Source: Acidobacteriota bacterium (GTDB lineage: Bacteria; Acidobacteriota; Holophagae; Acanthopleuribacterales; Acanthopleuribacteraceae). Taken from it: a stretch of DNA of 43,102 bases. Positions 1 through 7,735 of the stretch are shown in pieces (the stretch's first letter is position 1; each line of letters starts with the position of its first letter). Below the pieces are notes generated by a model. The model worked only from the letters and a program-made list of their open reading frames with translations. It was not told where the DNA came from and did not search any database. Position numbers and translations under genes: made by a program. Location: NCBI GenBank assembly GCA_030066195.1, contig JASJCB010000089.1:1-43102 (forward strand), read 5' to 3'.

Positions 1-60
1 CATGGGGGGCAGGTTGACCGTTTCCAGCCCCGGCGAGGGAAAGGGCGCGCGCTTCCTCAT
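1..60 (-). CDS. Possible start of a CDS cut by the window edge
   Basis: An ATG on the minus strand at 60 follows directly after the TGA of the propeller gene (61-63) and stays open for 20 codons to the window edge. The predicted start reads MRKRAPFPSPGLETV and is basic. I see no good Shine-Dalgarno sequence, because the preceding bases encode the end of the upstream gene. The direct abutment suggests a co-transcribed next gene, but 20 codons are too few to name a family or to exclude chance. Confidence 0.25.
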   Translation of the reverse strand, partial: MRKRAPFPSPGLETVNLPPM

Positions 61-1284
61 TCAGTTCGGCAAGTCAGCGAGTTGATCGGCTTCTTTCTTG
101 AGGACCGCGTAGCGAACCAACTGGTTGTCACCGTCCACGGTTTCGATCGTGTAGGCTTTGTCGCCCTGGAAGACCATGCGCTTCAGACCGAAGTTCCCAT
201 GTGAGAAAGAACCTCGAAAGTTCCCGTCAGTGTCGAACAAATCGGCAGCCTGGTGACCCGTAATCTCATTGTGATCGTGAATGACCACCAACATGCCGTC
301 CCCGGTCAATTTCAGGCCCATTACAGGGAGCTTGACGGGTGGATAACCGGCCATGGCCAGGGAATCCCGGACAAGTGAATCGGAGATGACGTGCTTGTAT
401 TGTTTAGGTAACTGGTCTTTGGCCTGAGTGAAAAGCGGGGTCACAATGGCGTCGATCTCTTCTTCCGGCATGGGAATGGGTTTGTATTCACGGGAAATGA
501 CCAGTTCCTTTTCCAGATCCGCCGACCAGCGGGTAATTTCATAGCGAGTCGCCACGGCGGTATACACGCGACCGTCGCGGCCGTAGGCCACGTAACCCAG
601 AAAGCCCTTGGCATCCACACCCACGCGATCGGCCAGGAATTTCTTCCAGAACTTGGGATCGCCGCTACGCGCGGGATCGAAACCGTCCAATTGGAACTTG
701 AGCAGGCTGTGTTTCAATTCCATGTCCCGCGCTTGGAACAAGGCGTATTCAAACAGACGCAGGTTGGTGCCTACCTTGCGATTGGTAGTGCGGCCGAAAA
801 CCCAACGTCCGTCGGGAGAGAAGCTGAGGTCTTTGATATTGCGACCGCCGCCCTCGATCAAGGAGCGTTCCTCGATGAATTCGCCCTCGGGGTTGAAAAA
901 GCACAGAGTCCCGGGGCTATGGATGTCGAAAGCGGCCAGGGACTGATCATCCATGACGGTGAGGCCGACCAGGGCATCGAACTCGCCGGGACCTTGTCCC
1001 TCCCGGCCGATTTGCCGAACAAAATTACCGTCTGCATCCAATTGGATGATGCGGTTCTCCCGATCGTCCACAATGAACATGTGGCCGGCCTTGTTGACCT
1101 GCACGGCAACATCGAAGCCGGCCCACAGATAGCGGTCATCATGGTCATCCGAGGTAATGCGAAGTTCTTCAACCAGTTTCAGGGTGATGGGCTTGACCTC
1201 GGGTCGTTTGCCGTTGTCGGCACGAGGGACATCGACGGCGCTACTTCCATACATCAATATAAGCGCGAAAAAATGATTAAGCAT
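61..1284 (-). CDS. Exported six-bladed beta-propeller-like protein
   Basis: A 407-residue protein with a short hydrophobic N-terminus (residues 3-12, then a small-residue stretch) that resembles a signal peptide. The body has repeated Asp-rich strand-turn units such as FIVDDRENRIIQLDADGNF followed by GREGQGPGEF, and a later LFDTDGNFRGSF. This is the pattern of the NHL/6-bladed propeller family. The family usually works as an extracytoplasmic binding scaffold; the ligand here is unknown. The ATG at 1284 is preceded by AAGGAAG with 5 nt spacing. It is transcribed away from the nucleotidyltransferase pair's 3' end and may be followed by another gene at 60. Confidence 0.75.
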   Translation of the reverse strand: MLNHFFALILMYGSSAVDVPRADNGKRPEVKPITLKLVEELRITSDDHDDRYLWAGFDVAVQVNKAGHMFIVDDRENRIIQLDADGNFVRQIGREGQGPGEFDALVGLTVMDDQSLAAFDIHSPGTLCFFNPEGEFIEERSLIEGGGRNIKDLSFSPDGRWVFGRTTNRKVGTNLRLFEYALFQARDMELKHSLLKFQLDGFDPARSGDPKFWKKFLADRVGVDAKGFLGYVAYGRDGRVYTAVATRYEITRWSADLEKELVISREYKPIPMPEEEIDAIVTPLFTQAKDQLPKQYKHVISDSLVRDSLAMAGYPPVKLPVMGLKLTGDGMLVVIHDHNEITGHQAADLFDTDGNFRGSFSHGNFGLKRMVFQGDKAYTIETVDGDNQLVRYAVLKKEADQLADLPN

Positions 1285-1599
1285 AAGGGCTTCCTTTTGG
1301 GAAGAAGGCCTGACACAAAAGCCTCGAATTCAATCTGCCCCAATAATAACGATTTGCGAACGAAATGGCAACCCATCTAAAAGCCGCGGGCAATCTAAAA
1401 GATCGCAAGCTCTTGGAATGTAACTGTCTTGACCTGAGCCCCGGGTAACGGAAAAAGGTTTGGGACATTTCTGTCGAACCCTAATCTTCAGTCCGAATGT
1501 TATTAACATGGTTTTGGAAGGAAAGCCGGTACTCCAGTCGTAACCACCCAGGCCAATCGCGTTTACTTTTTTCGGGAAGAAAGAAGAAAAGCTTGGGGT
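1285..1599. other. Intergenic stretch, no gene supported
   Basis: This 315-bp gap separates the stop of the nucleotidyltransferase-like gene from the start of the propeller gene on the same strand. It is richer in A+T than its flanks and presumably holds the propeller gene promoter, but I could not pick a convincing -35/-10 pair. Just after the stop at 1600 the minus strand has a pyrimidine-rich run (CTTTTCTTCTTTCTTC) without a clear hairpin. A 63-codon open frame here has no family signal. Confidence 0.4.
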
Positions 1600-2148
1600 C
1601 TAGTTCCTGAAGCGGGCCAGCAACTGATCAACGCCCAGTTCCCGAGCCCATTTTTGCAGGTAGTCCATATCGAGTTCACCGGCACACAGTTCGAACATCC
1701 CTTTTACATCGCTCAGTTGTCGTTCGGAATTCGATGATAACGCCCATTCTAATTTAGAAAGAATGGTATCTTCGACACTTGATATGTAGAGCGGTATGCC
1801 AAAAAGGAACTGTTTCGTTCTTCGAGAAAACTCTACCATACTGAAAGGACGGTCCTTGCGAATGACCAGATCGGCCTTCCAGGCAGTTTCCATGTCGATT
1901 ACATTGAACTGACTTCTTCGCCTGAAAGCATCTAAACCATGCTGGTCACTTACGTAGAAAGATGCTTCATGAAGTGAGCAAATAAACCGTCGGATTTGCT
2001 GTTCAGTTGGATCGATAACCAGATCCATATCCTGTGTTGAACGGTTGATACCGTAAAAAGAGCTGGCAATCGAACCGGAGAGCATGTAGGAGATTTCCGC
2101 TCGAGTCAACAAATTGATAACCCGTTCCAGGGTAGTTTCCAGACTCAT
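1600..2148 (-). CDS. Nucleotidyltransferase-fold protein (AbiEii/MNT-like)
   Basis: A 182-residue protein with the hallmark of the polymerase-beta-type nucleotidyltransferase superfamily near its N-terminus: GSIASSFYGINRSTQDMDL, meaning a G-S followed by a D-x-D pair. Further on it has a conserved-looking SVEDTILSKLEWAL helix typical of uncharacterised AbiEii-like and DUF6036-like members. The start is ATG at 2148 because it forms an ATGA overlap with the stop of the upstream 84-codon gene. The longer frame would need a TTG at 2175 with a badly spaced SD. The partner gene and overlap suggest a two-protein unit. Toxin-antitoxin or RNA-modifying roles are possible but not shown by the sequence. 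Confidence 0.75.
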   Translation of the reverse strand: MSLETTLERVINLLTRAEISYMLSGSIASSFYGINRSTQDMDLVIDPTEQQIRRFICSLHEASFYVSDQHGLDAFRRRSQFNVIDMETAWKADLVIRKDRPFSMVEFSRRTKQFLFGIPLYISSVEDTILSKLEWALSSNSERQLSDVKGMFELCAGELDMDYLQKWARELGVDQLLARFRN

Positions 2149-2396
2149 GGGGTCAACAGCTTTCGATCGGGCCAAACCTTTCTGTAGAGCATATCACCTA
2201 GAAAAAGTCTAAAAGACGCGTGTTTCACCTGCTCATCGTCATACTCGGGATGGCGATTGCGAACTCCGTCCATGACTATGGAACGGGTGTCGTTGGACAA
2301 TTGAACGACCTGAGCAAATTTATCTTTTGTACTCATTCGTCGCCATATTTCCAATTGAACTGCATAGGCCTGAGGATCGGTATCGGCGGGTATCAT
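2145..2396 (-). CDS. Small hypothetical partner of the nucleotidyltransferase
   Basis: An 83-residue, charged, mostly helical protein beginning MIPADTDPQAYAVQLEIW. It contains RRMSTKDKFAQVVQLS and RNRHPEYDDEQVKHA blocks. From memory, similar small proteins often sit next to nucleotidyltransferase-fold genes in diverse bacteria, and none has a defined function. The ATG at 2396 is chosen because CCGGAGGCAAC lies directly before it; an upstream in-frame start at 2444 lacks this. Its last bases overlap the next start by 4 bp (ATGA), so the two are translationally coupled. It lies 51 bp downstream of moaE and may be read from the same transcript. Confidence 0.65.
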   Translation of the reverse strand: MIPADTDPQAYAVQLEIWRRMSTKDKFAQVVQLSNDTRSIVMDGVRNRHPEYDDEQVKHASFRLFLGDMLYRKVWPDRKLLTP

Positions 2397-2447
2397 GTTG
2401 CCTCCGGTAAAAATTGTACCATGGTAATGTAGAGGGCAATTCAAGAT

Positions 2448-2891
2448 CTACCCGTGCAAATGATGACCGCAGCAGCCGTCTTCCGGGTGGAGCCAGTCGG
2501 TTTCACCGTCCTGATAGAACTCCTTCTTCCAAATGGGCACATCGCGTTTGATCTGGTCGATGATGTAACGCAGGGCTTCGAAACCCTCGGGTCGGTGCGG
2601 GGTTGCAACCGTGATGTAGATGCTGGACGTCCCAACCGGCATCTCGCCGAAGCGGTGGACCACCTGGACTTTTTTCACATCGGGCCATTGCTCGCGGGCT
2701 CGTTCCACCACCTTCCTCATCTCCGATTCGGCCATGCCGTCGTAAGCCTCGTAGGCCAGTTTGACTACCTGCCGGCCCATGTGGTGATTGCGGACCGTGC
2801 CCGAGAAGGTCAATACCGCGCCGCATTCCTCGTGTCCGGCGTCGCGGTTCATCTGTTCGGTGTCAATAGGTTCCCTGGTAATGGCAATCAT
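2448..2891 (-). CDS. moaE: Molybdopterin synthase catalytic subunit MoaE
   Basis: A 147-residue protein that converts cyclic pyranopterin monophosphate to molybdopterin, taking sulfur from MoaD thiocarboxylate. Visible family marks are GAVLTFSGTVRNHHMGR near the N-terminus, LAYEAYDGMAESEM, VVHRFGEMPVGTSSI, and the C-terminal KRDVPIWKKEFYQDGETDW, which carries the conserved lysines. The start at 2891 follows GGGAGG with 6 nt spacing, 2 bp after the moaD stop; the longer open frame overlaps moaD and is not used. The C-terminus ends in a CCGHHLHG tail. No other molybdenum cofactor gene is in the window. Confidence 0.95.
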   Translation of the reverse strand: MIAITREPIDTEQMNRDAGHEECGAVLTFSGTVRNHHMGRQVVKLAYEAYDGMAESEMRKVVERAREQWPDVKKVQVVHRFGEMPVGTSSIYITVATPHRPEGFEALRYIIDQIKRDVPIWKKEFYQDGETDWLHPEDGCCGHHLHG

Positions 2892-2893
2892 AT

Positions 2894-3139
2894 TCAACCT
2901 CCCGAGACCGGCGGAATCAGGGCCAACTCGTCGCCTTCGGCCAGGACGGGGTCTCCCTCGCAAAAAGCCTGGTTGACGGCCAGGCGGGTAACCGTGCGCA
3001 GGCCGTTCAAGGAAGGATGGGCGTCGAAAAACGCGGCCAGTAACTGACTACCCGTCAGCGCCTCGTCACTCTGACAGGACCAACTGGCGGATCCCGCTCT
3101 TTCTTTCAACAAGGCAAAGAGTTTGACCTGGTATTGCAC
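2894..3139 (-). CDS. moaD: Molybdopterin synthase sulfur carrier subunit MoaD
   Basis: An 81-residue ubiquitin-fold protein ending in PPVSGG. The terminal Gly-Gly is the site of adenylation and thiocarboxylation in this family. LFALLKERAG near the N-terminus and GDELALIPPVSGG at the end match MoaD. The start codon is GTG at 3139, preceded by GGAGGG at good spacing. It is the first gene of the minus-strand unit moaD-moaE and is divergent from the transporter gene at 3223. Confidence 0.93.
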   Translation of the reverse strand: MQYQVKLFALLKERAGSASWSCQSDEALTGSQLLAAFFDAHPSLNGLRTVTRLAVNQAFCEGDPVLAEGDELALIPPVSGG

Positions 3140-3157
3140 TGTACCCTCCGATTCCGG

Positions 3158-3186
3158 CTCGCATGCGAACCGATTGCGGCTATAAT
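3158..3186 (+). promoter_or_regulatory. Putative sigma70-type promoter for the transporter
   Basis: A perfect TATAAT hexamer lies at 3181-3186, with a poor -35 candidate (CTCGCA, 3158-3163) at 17-bp spacing. Transcription would begin near 3193, about 30 nt before the GTG start at 3223. The -10 match is seen directly; activity is inferred. Its position argues against translation starting at the upstream in-frame codon at 3163. Confidence 0.45.
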
Positions 3187-3222
3187 AACCGCATTTCGGG
3201 CCTTCGGGTCAAGGAAGGTGTC

Positions 3223-4680
3223 GTGTCCGGTTCGTTTCTCACCAAAATCAAGTTTCCCCACGTCTTTGTGCTCATCACCATGGTCATTTTCGCTTGTGCC
3301 GTCGCCACCTGGCTCCTGCCGTCGGGTCAGTTCCAGCGGGAAACCAAAGAAATCGAGGGCAAAACACGGACAGTTGTTGTCCCCGGCACCTATACGCCCG
3401 TGGAAAAACATTACACGCCTCGCGGCCTGTTTCTTGACACCAAGAAGGAAGGTACGGCAAGCCCTACCAGTTTTCACGCCTTTGTCAGCGCGGTGCCGCG
3501 AGGCATGGGTGACAAGAACGCCGCCGGCATCATCTTCTTCATTTTCATCATCGGCGGCGCCTTCGGGATTTTGGAACGGACGGGCGTTATTACCGCCACC
3601 ATTCACCTGCTGCTGCACTACCTGGAAGACAACGCTCCGGTATTAACTGCCGTGATCATGCTGGTCATTGCCGTTTCGGGGTCCACCCTGGGCATGGGCG
3701 AAGAGTTCATCCCGCTGGTGCCCATATTCGTGATTGTGGCCCAACGCCTGGGTTATGACCGGATTTACGGCATGGCCATGGTCATCGTGGCGGCCCAGGT
3801 AGGCTTTGCCGCGGCTACCTTGAATCCCTTCACCTTGGGTGTGGCCCAAGGTATTGCCGAAATCCCCTACATCAGCGGTTGGGAATTTCGCACCGTCTTC
3901 TTTTTCGTCTGCATCACGATCTCCGTGAGCTATTTATTATTGTATGGTCGCCGCATCAAGCAGGACCCCTCCCAATCGCTGCTGGTCGATGAGCCCGAAC
4001 CTGAACAGGCGTTCGAAGCGGAGGACGAGACCTTCACCAGGCGACACGGCCTGATTCTTGTAACCGGCATCCTTGTTTTCGGCATCGTCATCGCGGGCAC
4101 CGTCGAACTGGACTGGTGGTTTGCCGAAATGTCCGGCGGCTTCTTCTTTCTGGCCATGCTGGCAGCCTACATCGGCAAACTCAGCATGGACGAGACCGCC
4201 GCCGCTTTCGTGAAAGGCATGGAAAACATGGTGGTCGCGGCCCTGGTGGTAGGGTTCGCCAAGGGCATCGAGGTGGTGCTGAGCAATGCCATGGTGCTTG
4301 ATACTATCATCTTCTACGCCACCGAGGTCTTGAAGGAAGTGCCCCGATACGTGGCCGTTCAAGGCATGTTCCTCTTTCAAACCGTGCTCAACTTCTTGAT
4401 TCCCTCGGGTTCCGGCCAGGCGGCGGTTACCATGCCGCTGATGGTGCCGATAGCCGAGATCTTGAACATCACACCGCAAACGGCAGTCTTCGCCTTCCAA
4501 TGCGGCGACGGTTTCAGCAACCTGATCATTCCCACCTCGGGCATCCTCATGTCCATGCTGGCTCTGGCTCGTATCCCCTATCAGAAGTGGCTGCGCTTCA
4601 TGTTGCCGTTGCTGGGTTTGTTGCTGCTGACCTCCGCTGTCTTCCTCACTATTGCGGTCGCGATCGACTATTCCTATTGA
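3223..4680 (+). CDS. YfcC-family (DcuC-like) membrane transporter
   Basis: A 485-residue polytopic inner-membrane protein of the YfcC/C4-dicarboxylate carrier family. N-terminal KFPHVFVLITMVIFACAVA is the first membrane span, followed by the family's WLLPSGQF motif and a soluble loop. Later blocks SGSTLGMGEEFIPLVPIF and LIPSGSGQAAVTMPLM are typical half-repeats of this family. About 11-12 hydrophobic segments are visible. The substrate cannot be read from sequence; relatives are annotated for dicarboxylates, basic amino acids or peptides. The start is GTG at 3223 after AAGGAAGG. The SURF1 gene follows after 16 bp, suggesting an operon. Confidence 0.88.
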   Translation: MSGSFLTKIKFPHVFVLITMVIFACAVATWLLPSGQFQRETKEIEGKTRTVVVPGTYTPVEKHYTPRGLFLDTKKEGTASPTSFHAFVSAVPRGMGDKNAAGIIFFIFIIGGAFGILERTGVITATIHLLLHYLEDNAPVLTAVIMLVIAVSGSTLGMGEEFIPLVPIFVIVAQRLGYDRIYGMAMVIVAAQVGFAAATLNPFTLGVAQGIAEIPYISGWEFRTVFFFVCITISVSYLLLYGRRIKQDPSQSLLVDEPEPEQAFEAEDETFTRRHGLILVTGILVFGIVIAGTVELDWWFAEMSGGFFFLAMLAAYIGKLSMDETAAAFVKGMENMVVAALVVGFAKGIEVVLSNAMVLDTIIFYATEVLKEVPRYVAVQGMFLFQTVLNFLIPSGSGQAAVTMPLMVPIAEILNITPQTAVFAFQCGDGFSNLIIPTSGILMSMLALARIPYQKWLRFMLPLLGLLLLTSAVFLTIAVAIDYSY

Positions 4681-4696
4681 ACAACAAGAGGTGTTC

Positions 4697-5449
4697 ATGG
4701 CACGGAAACGCAAGTTCCGCTTTTCCATCGAAATCACGGTGACCGCGGTTTTGGCCGCCGCACTTTGTTACAGCATGGGCGTTTGGCAGTATTCCCGGTG
4801 GCAGGGCAAAATGAAATACGAGGACGATCTGAAGCGAGCCGCCGAAAGAGGCCGCCTGGCTTTTGATCCGTCCACCACCGATTGGACCGATCTGGCCCAT
4901 GTGGAGGTAGCCACGCGCGGCGCTTTTGAGCACGAGCACACCATGTTCCTGATCAACCGCTCCAAGGACAATACCTCCGGTGTTCGCGTGGTCACACCGG
5001 TGCGTCTGGAAGGCAGCGAAACCCGGTTATTGGTAGACCGGGGCTTTCTGCCCTTTGTTCAATACCGCGCCGAGGACCAGTCTCCCTGGAAACCCGAGGG
5101 CACGTTTGACCTGGTCGGTTTCCTGCGACCTACCCAAGCTCAAGCCTTTTTCCTGTCGCCGTCCCAAAAATTGGACGCCGGCGGGGCATTCCGTGACCGG
5201 TGGTTCCGCCTGGAAGTCGATGTCATGGCCGGGCAACTGCCTTATCCCGTCTTTCCGCTGTACCTGGAACAAACCAATCAGGGCGAAGGTTATCCGGTCT
5301 ATGACGCGCACACGGTGGTGCCGTCGAGCAGGCATTTGAATTACACCATCCAATGGGCGAGCTTCGGCACCTTCGCCCTGGGTTTTGCCCTGTTTTTGCA
5401 GTATAGGCCCATGCGTCCCGAGCAGACCGGAGAGCCGGTTTCCGCTTGA
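4697..5449 (+). CDS. SURF1 family cytochrome oxidase assembly protein
   Basis: A 250-residue protein with the SURF1 layout: one N-terminal membrane span (about residues 10-28) ending in GVWQYSRWQGKM, a periplasmic domain containing RLLVDRGFLPF, and a C-terminal span introduced by HLNYTIQWASFGTFA, the family signature. SURF1 proteins help insert heme a into cytochrome c oxidase. ATG at 4697 follows AAGAGGTG. No cox or cta genes are in the window, so its usual operon context is missing. It lies directly behind the YfcC-type transporter. Confidence 0.88.
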   Translation: MARKRKFRFSIEITVTAVLAAALCYSMGVWQYSRWQGKMKYEDDLKRAAERGRLAFDPSTTDWTDLAHVEVATRGAFEHEHTMFLINRSKDNTSGVRVVTPVRLEGSETRLLVDRGFLPFVQYRAEDQSPWKPEGTFDLVGFLRPTQAQAFFLSPSQKLDAGGAFRDRWFRLEVDVMAGQLPYPVFPLYLEQTNQGEGYPVYDAHTVVPSSRHLNYTIQWASFGTFALGFALFLQYRPMRPEQTGEPVSA

Positions 5450-5485
5450 ACAACCAAAATTCAGGCTGTTTATTGTCTCGTAATC

Positions 5486-5505
5486 CCAGGCCCACCAACG
5501 CCTGG
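5486..5505 (+). terminator. Weak stem-loop after the SURF1 gene
   Basis: CCAGGC (5486-5491) and GCCTGG (5500-5505) form a 6-bp inverted repeat with an 8-nt loop, 36 bp after the SURF1 stop. No T-run follows, so factor-independent termination is uncertain. It lies in the 161-bp gap before the protease gene, whose own promoter must also be in this gap. Confidence 0.25.
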
Positions 5506-5610
5506 AGGTTCGCTGAGCTTTTCTGAGATGTTCTTATGGGAATCCGGGATCTGCCGACCGTATCTTTGGTGCGTAGGTTATTTGAGACCGGTTTCCAGGA
5601 GGCATTTAAC

Positions 5611-7203
5611 ATGAAAAAGATACGCGGAACGGCCGCACTATTATTATTTTTGACCTGTATCACCCCTAATTTCGGCGGGGAAGGCGACCACCGCCCACGC
5701 TGCAAAGTATCCCAGAAAGACAGAGTCGCCATGAAATGGGCCAAGCGCACTGACTGCGACGGCGGCGGCACCGTGGTCGACGGAACCTATAACCCTACCG
5801 AACTCTATGAAATCCCCGTGGTGGTTCATGTAATATACGACGAGCAAGGAACAGGCCGCTTGAGCGAGGACAAAATCCACGAAATGATGACGGTGCTCAA
5901 CCAGGACTTTAGAGCTCAGGCCGGCACCAACGCCGAGCAGGGCAACGACGTCATGATTCAATTCTATCTGGCCGAGAAAGATCCTCAGGGCAACCCGTCC
6001 GGCGGCATCACCTATACTCAAAACGGCGACTGGTTCCGCGAAGCTACGGAGGAAATCCGGGCCGAGTACGGCAGCGCCCTGGCTTGGGACACCACCCGTT
6101 ACCTGAATATCTTCACCACGGGCATGGACTTCGCCCTGGGTTACATCGTGTGGATGCCCTGGGAAGCCGGTGCGAACCCATCTGAAGAGGGGGTTGCAAT
6201 GGCCTACGACGCCGTGGGTTTGGGCGGTGTGCCGGGCGCGGACCTGGGCCATACCATTTCTCACGAGGTCGGCCACTACCTGGGTTTAGAGCACACCTTC
6301 AATTCCCAAGCCGGCGATTGTGCTACCGGCGATTGTTACACCACCGGCGATTATATTTGCGACACCAATCCCCACCTGGAGGCCGACGGCGGCTGCGCGG
6401 ACGAGATGAGCTGCGGTTTCGAGGACCCTATTCATAACTATATGAACTATACGGACGACAGTTGCCTGCAAGAGTTCACGCCCGAGCAGATCAACCGCAT
6501 GCGTTGCACCCTGTTGACTTATCGTTCGGGCCTGATCCAAAACCGGACTGTCGCTGAAGCGCCCACCCGCTGGCTGACCCACGTCACCCGGCCCGGCGGC
6601 GATTTCACCTCTACCTTGTACATGAACAACCGAGGCACCACGGAGAGCAGCGTTACCCTGACCGCCTATGCCTCCAACGGTCAAGCCATTGCAGGCGCTA
6701 CGGCAGACTTGAGCGTACCCGCGGGTGGGTTCAGCAGCATGCCCATGGATAACGTCTTCAGCCAGGAAAGTTTGAGCCACATCGGCATCTCGGGCAGCGA
6801 CGATATCGCGGTGAGCGTGGGCTATAAGGCAGCCGCTGTCTCAGGCGCCACCGCTCATCTGAACGAGGATAATCGCGCTTCCACCAGATGGTATTTCTAT
6901 CCCGGTGAACAGGATCTGGTATTCGACGGCCTCGCCGTACTGAACGCGGGCGATGCAATGACACCGGTAACGGTTCACTTCCGCGACACTTCCGGCCGCA
7001 GCCTCTCGAGCACAACCATCACGGAAAGTTTGGCGCCGCAAGCCAAAACCCTGGCCATCATCGGGGCTCTCTACGAGAATCCGGAGGGAACCGTGGTCGA
7101 GGTTAGCGCCGACCAACCCGTGCTTATCGTGGCCTTGCGCGGAACCCAGGCCGGCAGCGGTTTCAGCTATCTCTACCAGACCCAACCCATCCGCGGCCTG
7201 TAA
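5611..7203 (+). CDS. Secreted M43 (pappalysin-like) zinc metalloprotease
   Basis: A 530-residue exported protein starting MKKIRGTAALLLFL, a standard Sec signal peptide, with ATG at 5611 preceded by AGGAGG. The catalytic zinc site HEVGHYLGLEH spans residues 218-228 and the metzincin Met-turn MNY is at 278-280, both as in family M43. Cys-rich segments (GDCATGDCYTTGDYICD) after the zinc site probably form disulfides and bind calcium. Residues from about 315 to the end form a separate beta-rich region with repeated WYFYPGEQ/VTLTAYAS-type strands, probably for binding or secretion. It is followed directly by the 41-bp repeat array. Confidence 0.92.
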   Translation: MKKIRGTAALLLFLTCITPNFGGEGDHRPRCKVSQKDRVAMKWAKRTDCDGGGTVVDGTYNPTELYEIPVVVHVIYDEQGTGRLSEDKIHEMMTVLNQDFRAQAGTNAEQGNDVMIQFYLAEKDPQGNPSGGITYTQNGDWFREATEEIRAEYGSALAWDTTRYLNIFTTGMDFALGYIVWMPWEAGANPSEEGVAMAYDAVGLGGVPGADLGHTISHEVGHYLGLEHTFNSQAGDCATGDCYTTGDYICDTNPHLEADGGCADEMSCGFEDPIHNYMNYTDDSCLQEFTPEQINRMRCTLLTYRSGLIQNRTVAEAPTRWLTHVTRPGGDFTSTLYMNNRGTTESSVTLTAYASNGQAIAGATADLSVPAGGFSSMPMDNVFSQESLSHIGISGSDDIAVSVGYKAAAVSGATAHLNEDNRASTRWYFYPGEQDLVFDGLAVLNAGDAMTPVTVHFRDTSGRSLSSTTITESLAPQAKTLAIIGALYENPEGTVVEVSADQPVLIVALRGTQAGSGFSYLYQTQPIRGL

Positions 7204-7215
7204 TCGGGCATGGAC

Positions 7216-7720
7216 GGCCCTGCCGCCCCAACTTTTTTCATACAATTTTGCGGGCGGCCCGGCCACCCTGCCTTTTTTCACTGAGATTTCGGGGGCGGCC
7301 CGGCCACCCTGCCTTTTCTCACTGAAATTACGGAAGTGGCCCGGCCACCTTGTCTTTTTTCTATGCAAAACCGGGGGCGGCCCGGCCACCCTGCCTTTTC
7401 TCACTGAAATTCCGGAGGTGGCCCGGCCACCCTATCTTTTTTCCCCGAAATTTTAGTAGCGGCCCGGCCACCCTGTCTTTTTTCTATGCAAAACCGGGGG
7501 CGGCCCGGCCACCCTATCTTTTTTCTCTGAGATTCTGCGGGCGGCCCGGCCACCCCGGCTTCTCTCATCGGAATTCAGGGGTCGCCTCGGCCACTCTATC
7601 TTTTCTCACTGAGATTTGAGGGGCGGCCCGGCCGTCCTATCGTTTTCAGAGGAATTTTCGGGGTCGCCCCGGCCGCCCTCTCTTTCTTCCGCGAGAGAAA
7701 AGCAGGCGGCCGGGTTATCC
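7216..7720 (+). repeat. Array of about twelve 41-bp tandem repeats with terminator-like units
   Basis: The core GGCCCGGCCACCCTG recurs at 7256, 7297, 7338, 7379, 7420, 7461, 7502 and 7543, exactly 41 bp apart. Decayed copies follow in phase at 7584, 7625 and 7666, and at the edges near 7216 and 7707. Each unit has a GC-rich inverted repeat (GGGCGGC-CCG-GCCACCC, one mismatch) followed 4 nt later by TTTTTT or TTTTCTC, and then a variable ACTGAGATT or CTATGCAAAAC segment. The CTATGCAAAAC version occurs in the units at 7338 and 7461, 123 bp (three units) apart, so blocks of units were duplicated. On the plus strand each unit looks like a rho-independent terminator. The array lies between convergent genes and has no spacers. 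Confidence 0.9.
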
Positions 7721-7735
7721 GAACGCTCAAGCGAT

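Noticed and set aside
1277..1468. 63-codon minus-strand frame before the propeller gene
   Set aside because: No SD, odd composition, and it overlaps the propeller start and its likely promoter region.
7350..7619. 89-codon repetitive protein (and minus-strand frames at 6841-7404 and 7606-7980)
   Set aside because: These frames are open only because of the 41-bp repeats; the period is not a multiple of three, so the reading rotates, and there is no SD or family.
7216..7720. CRISPR array
   Set aside because: Units are contiguous with an exact 41-bp period and no unique spacers; each carries a hairpin and T-run, and no cas gene is near.
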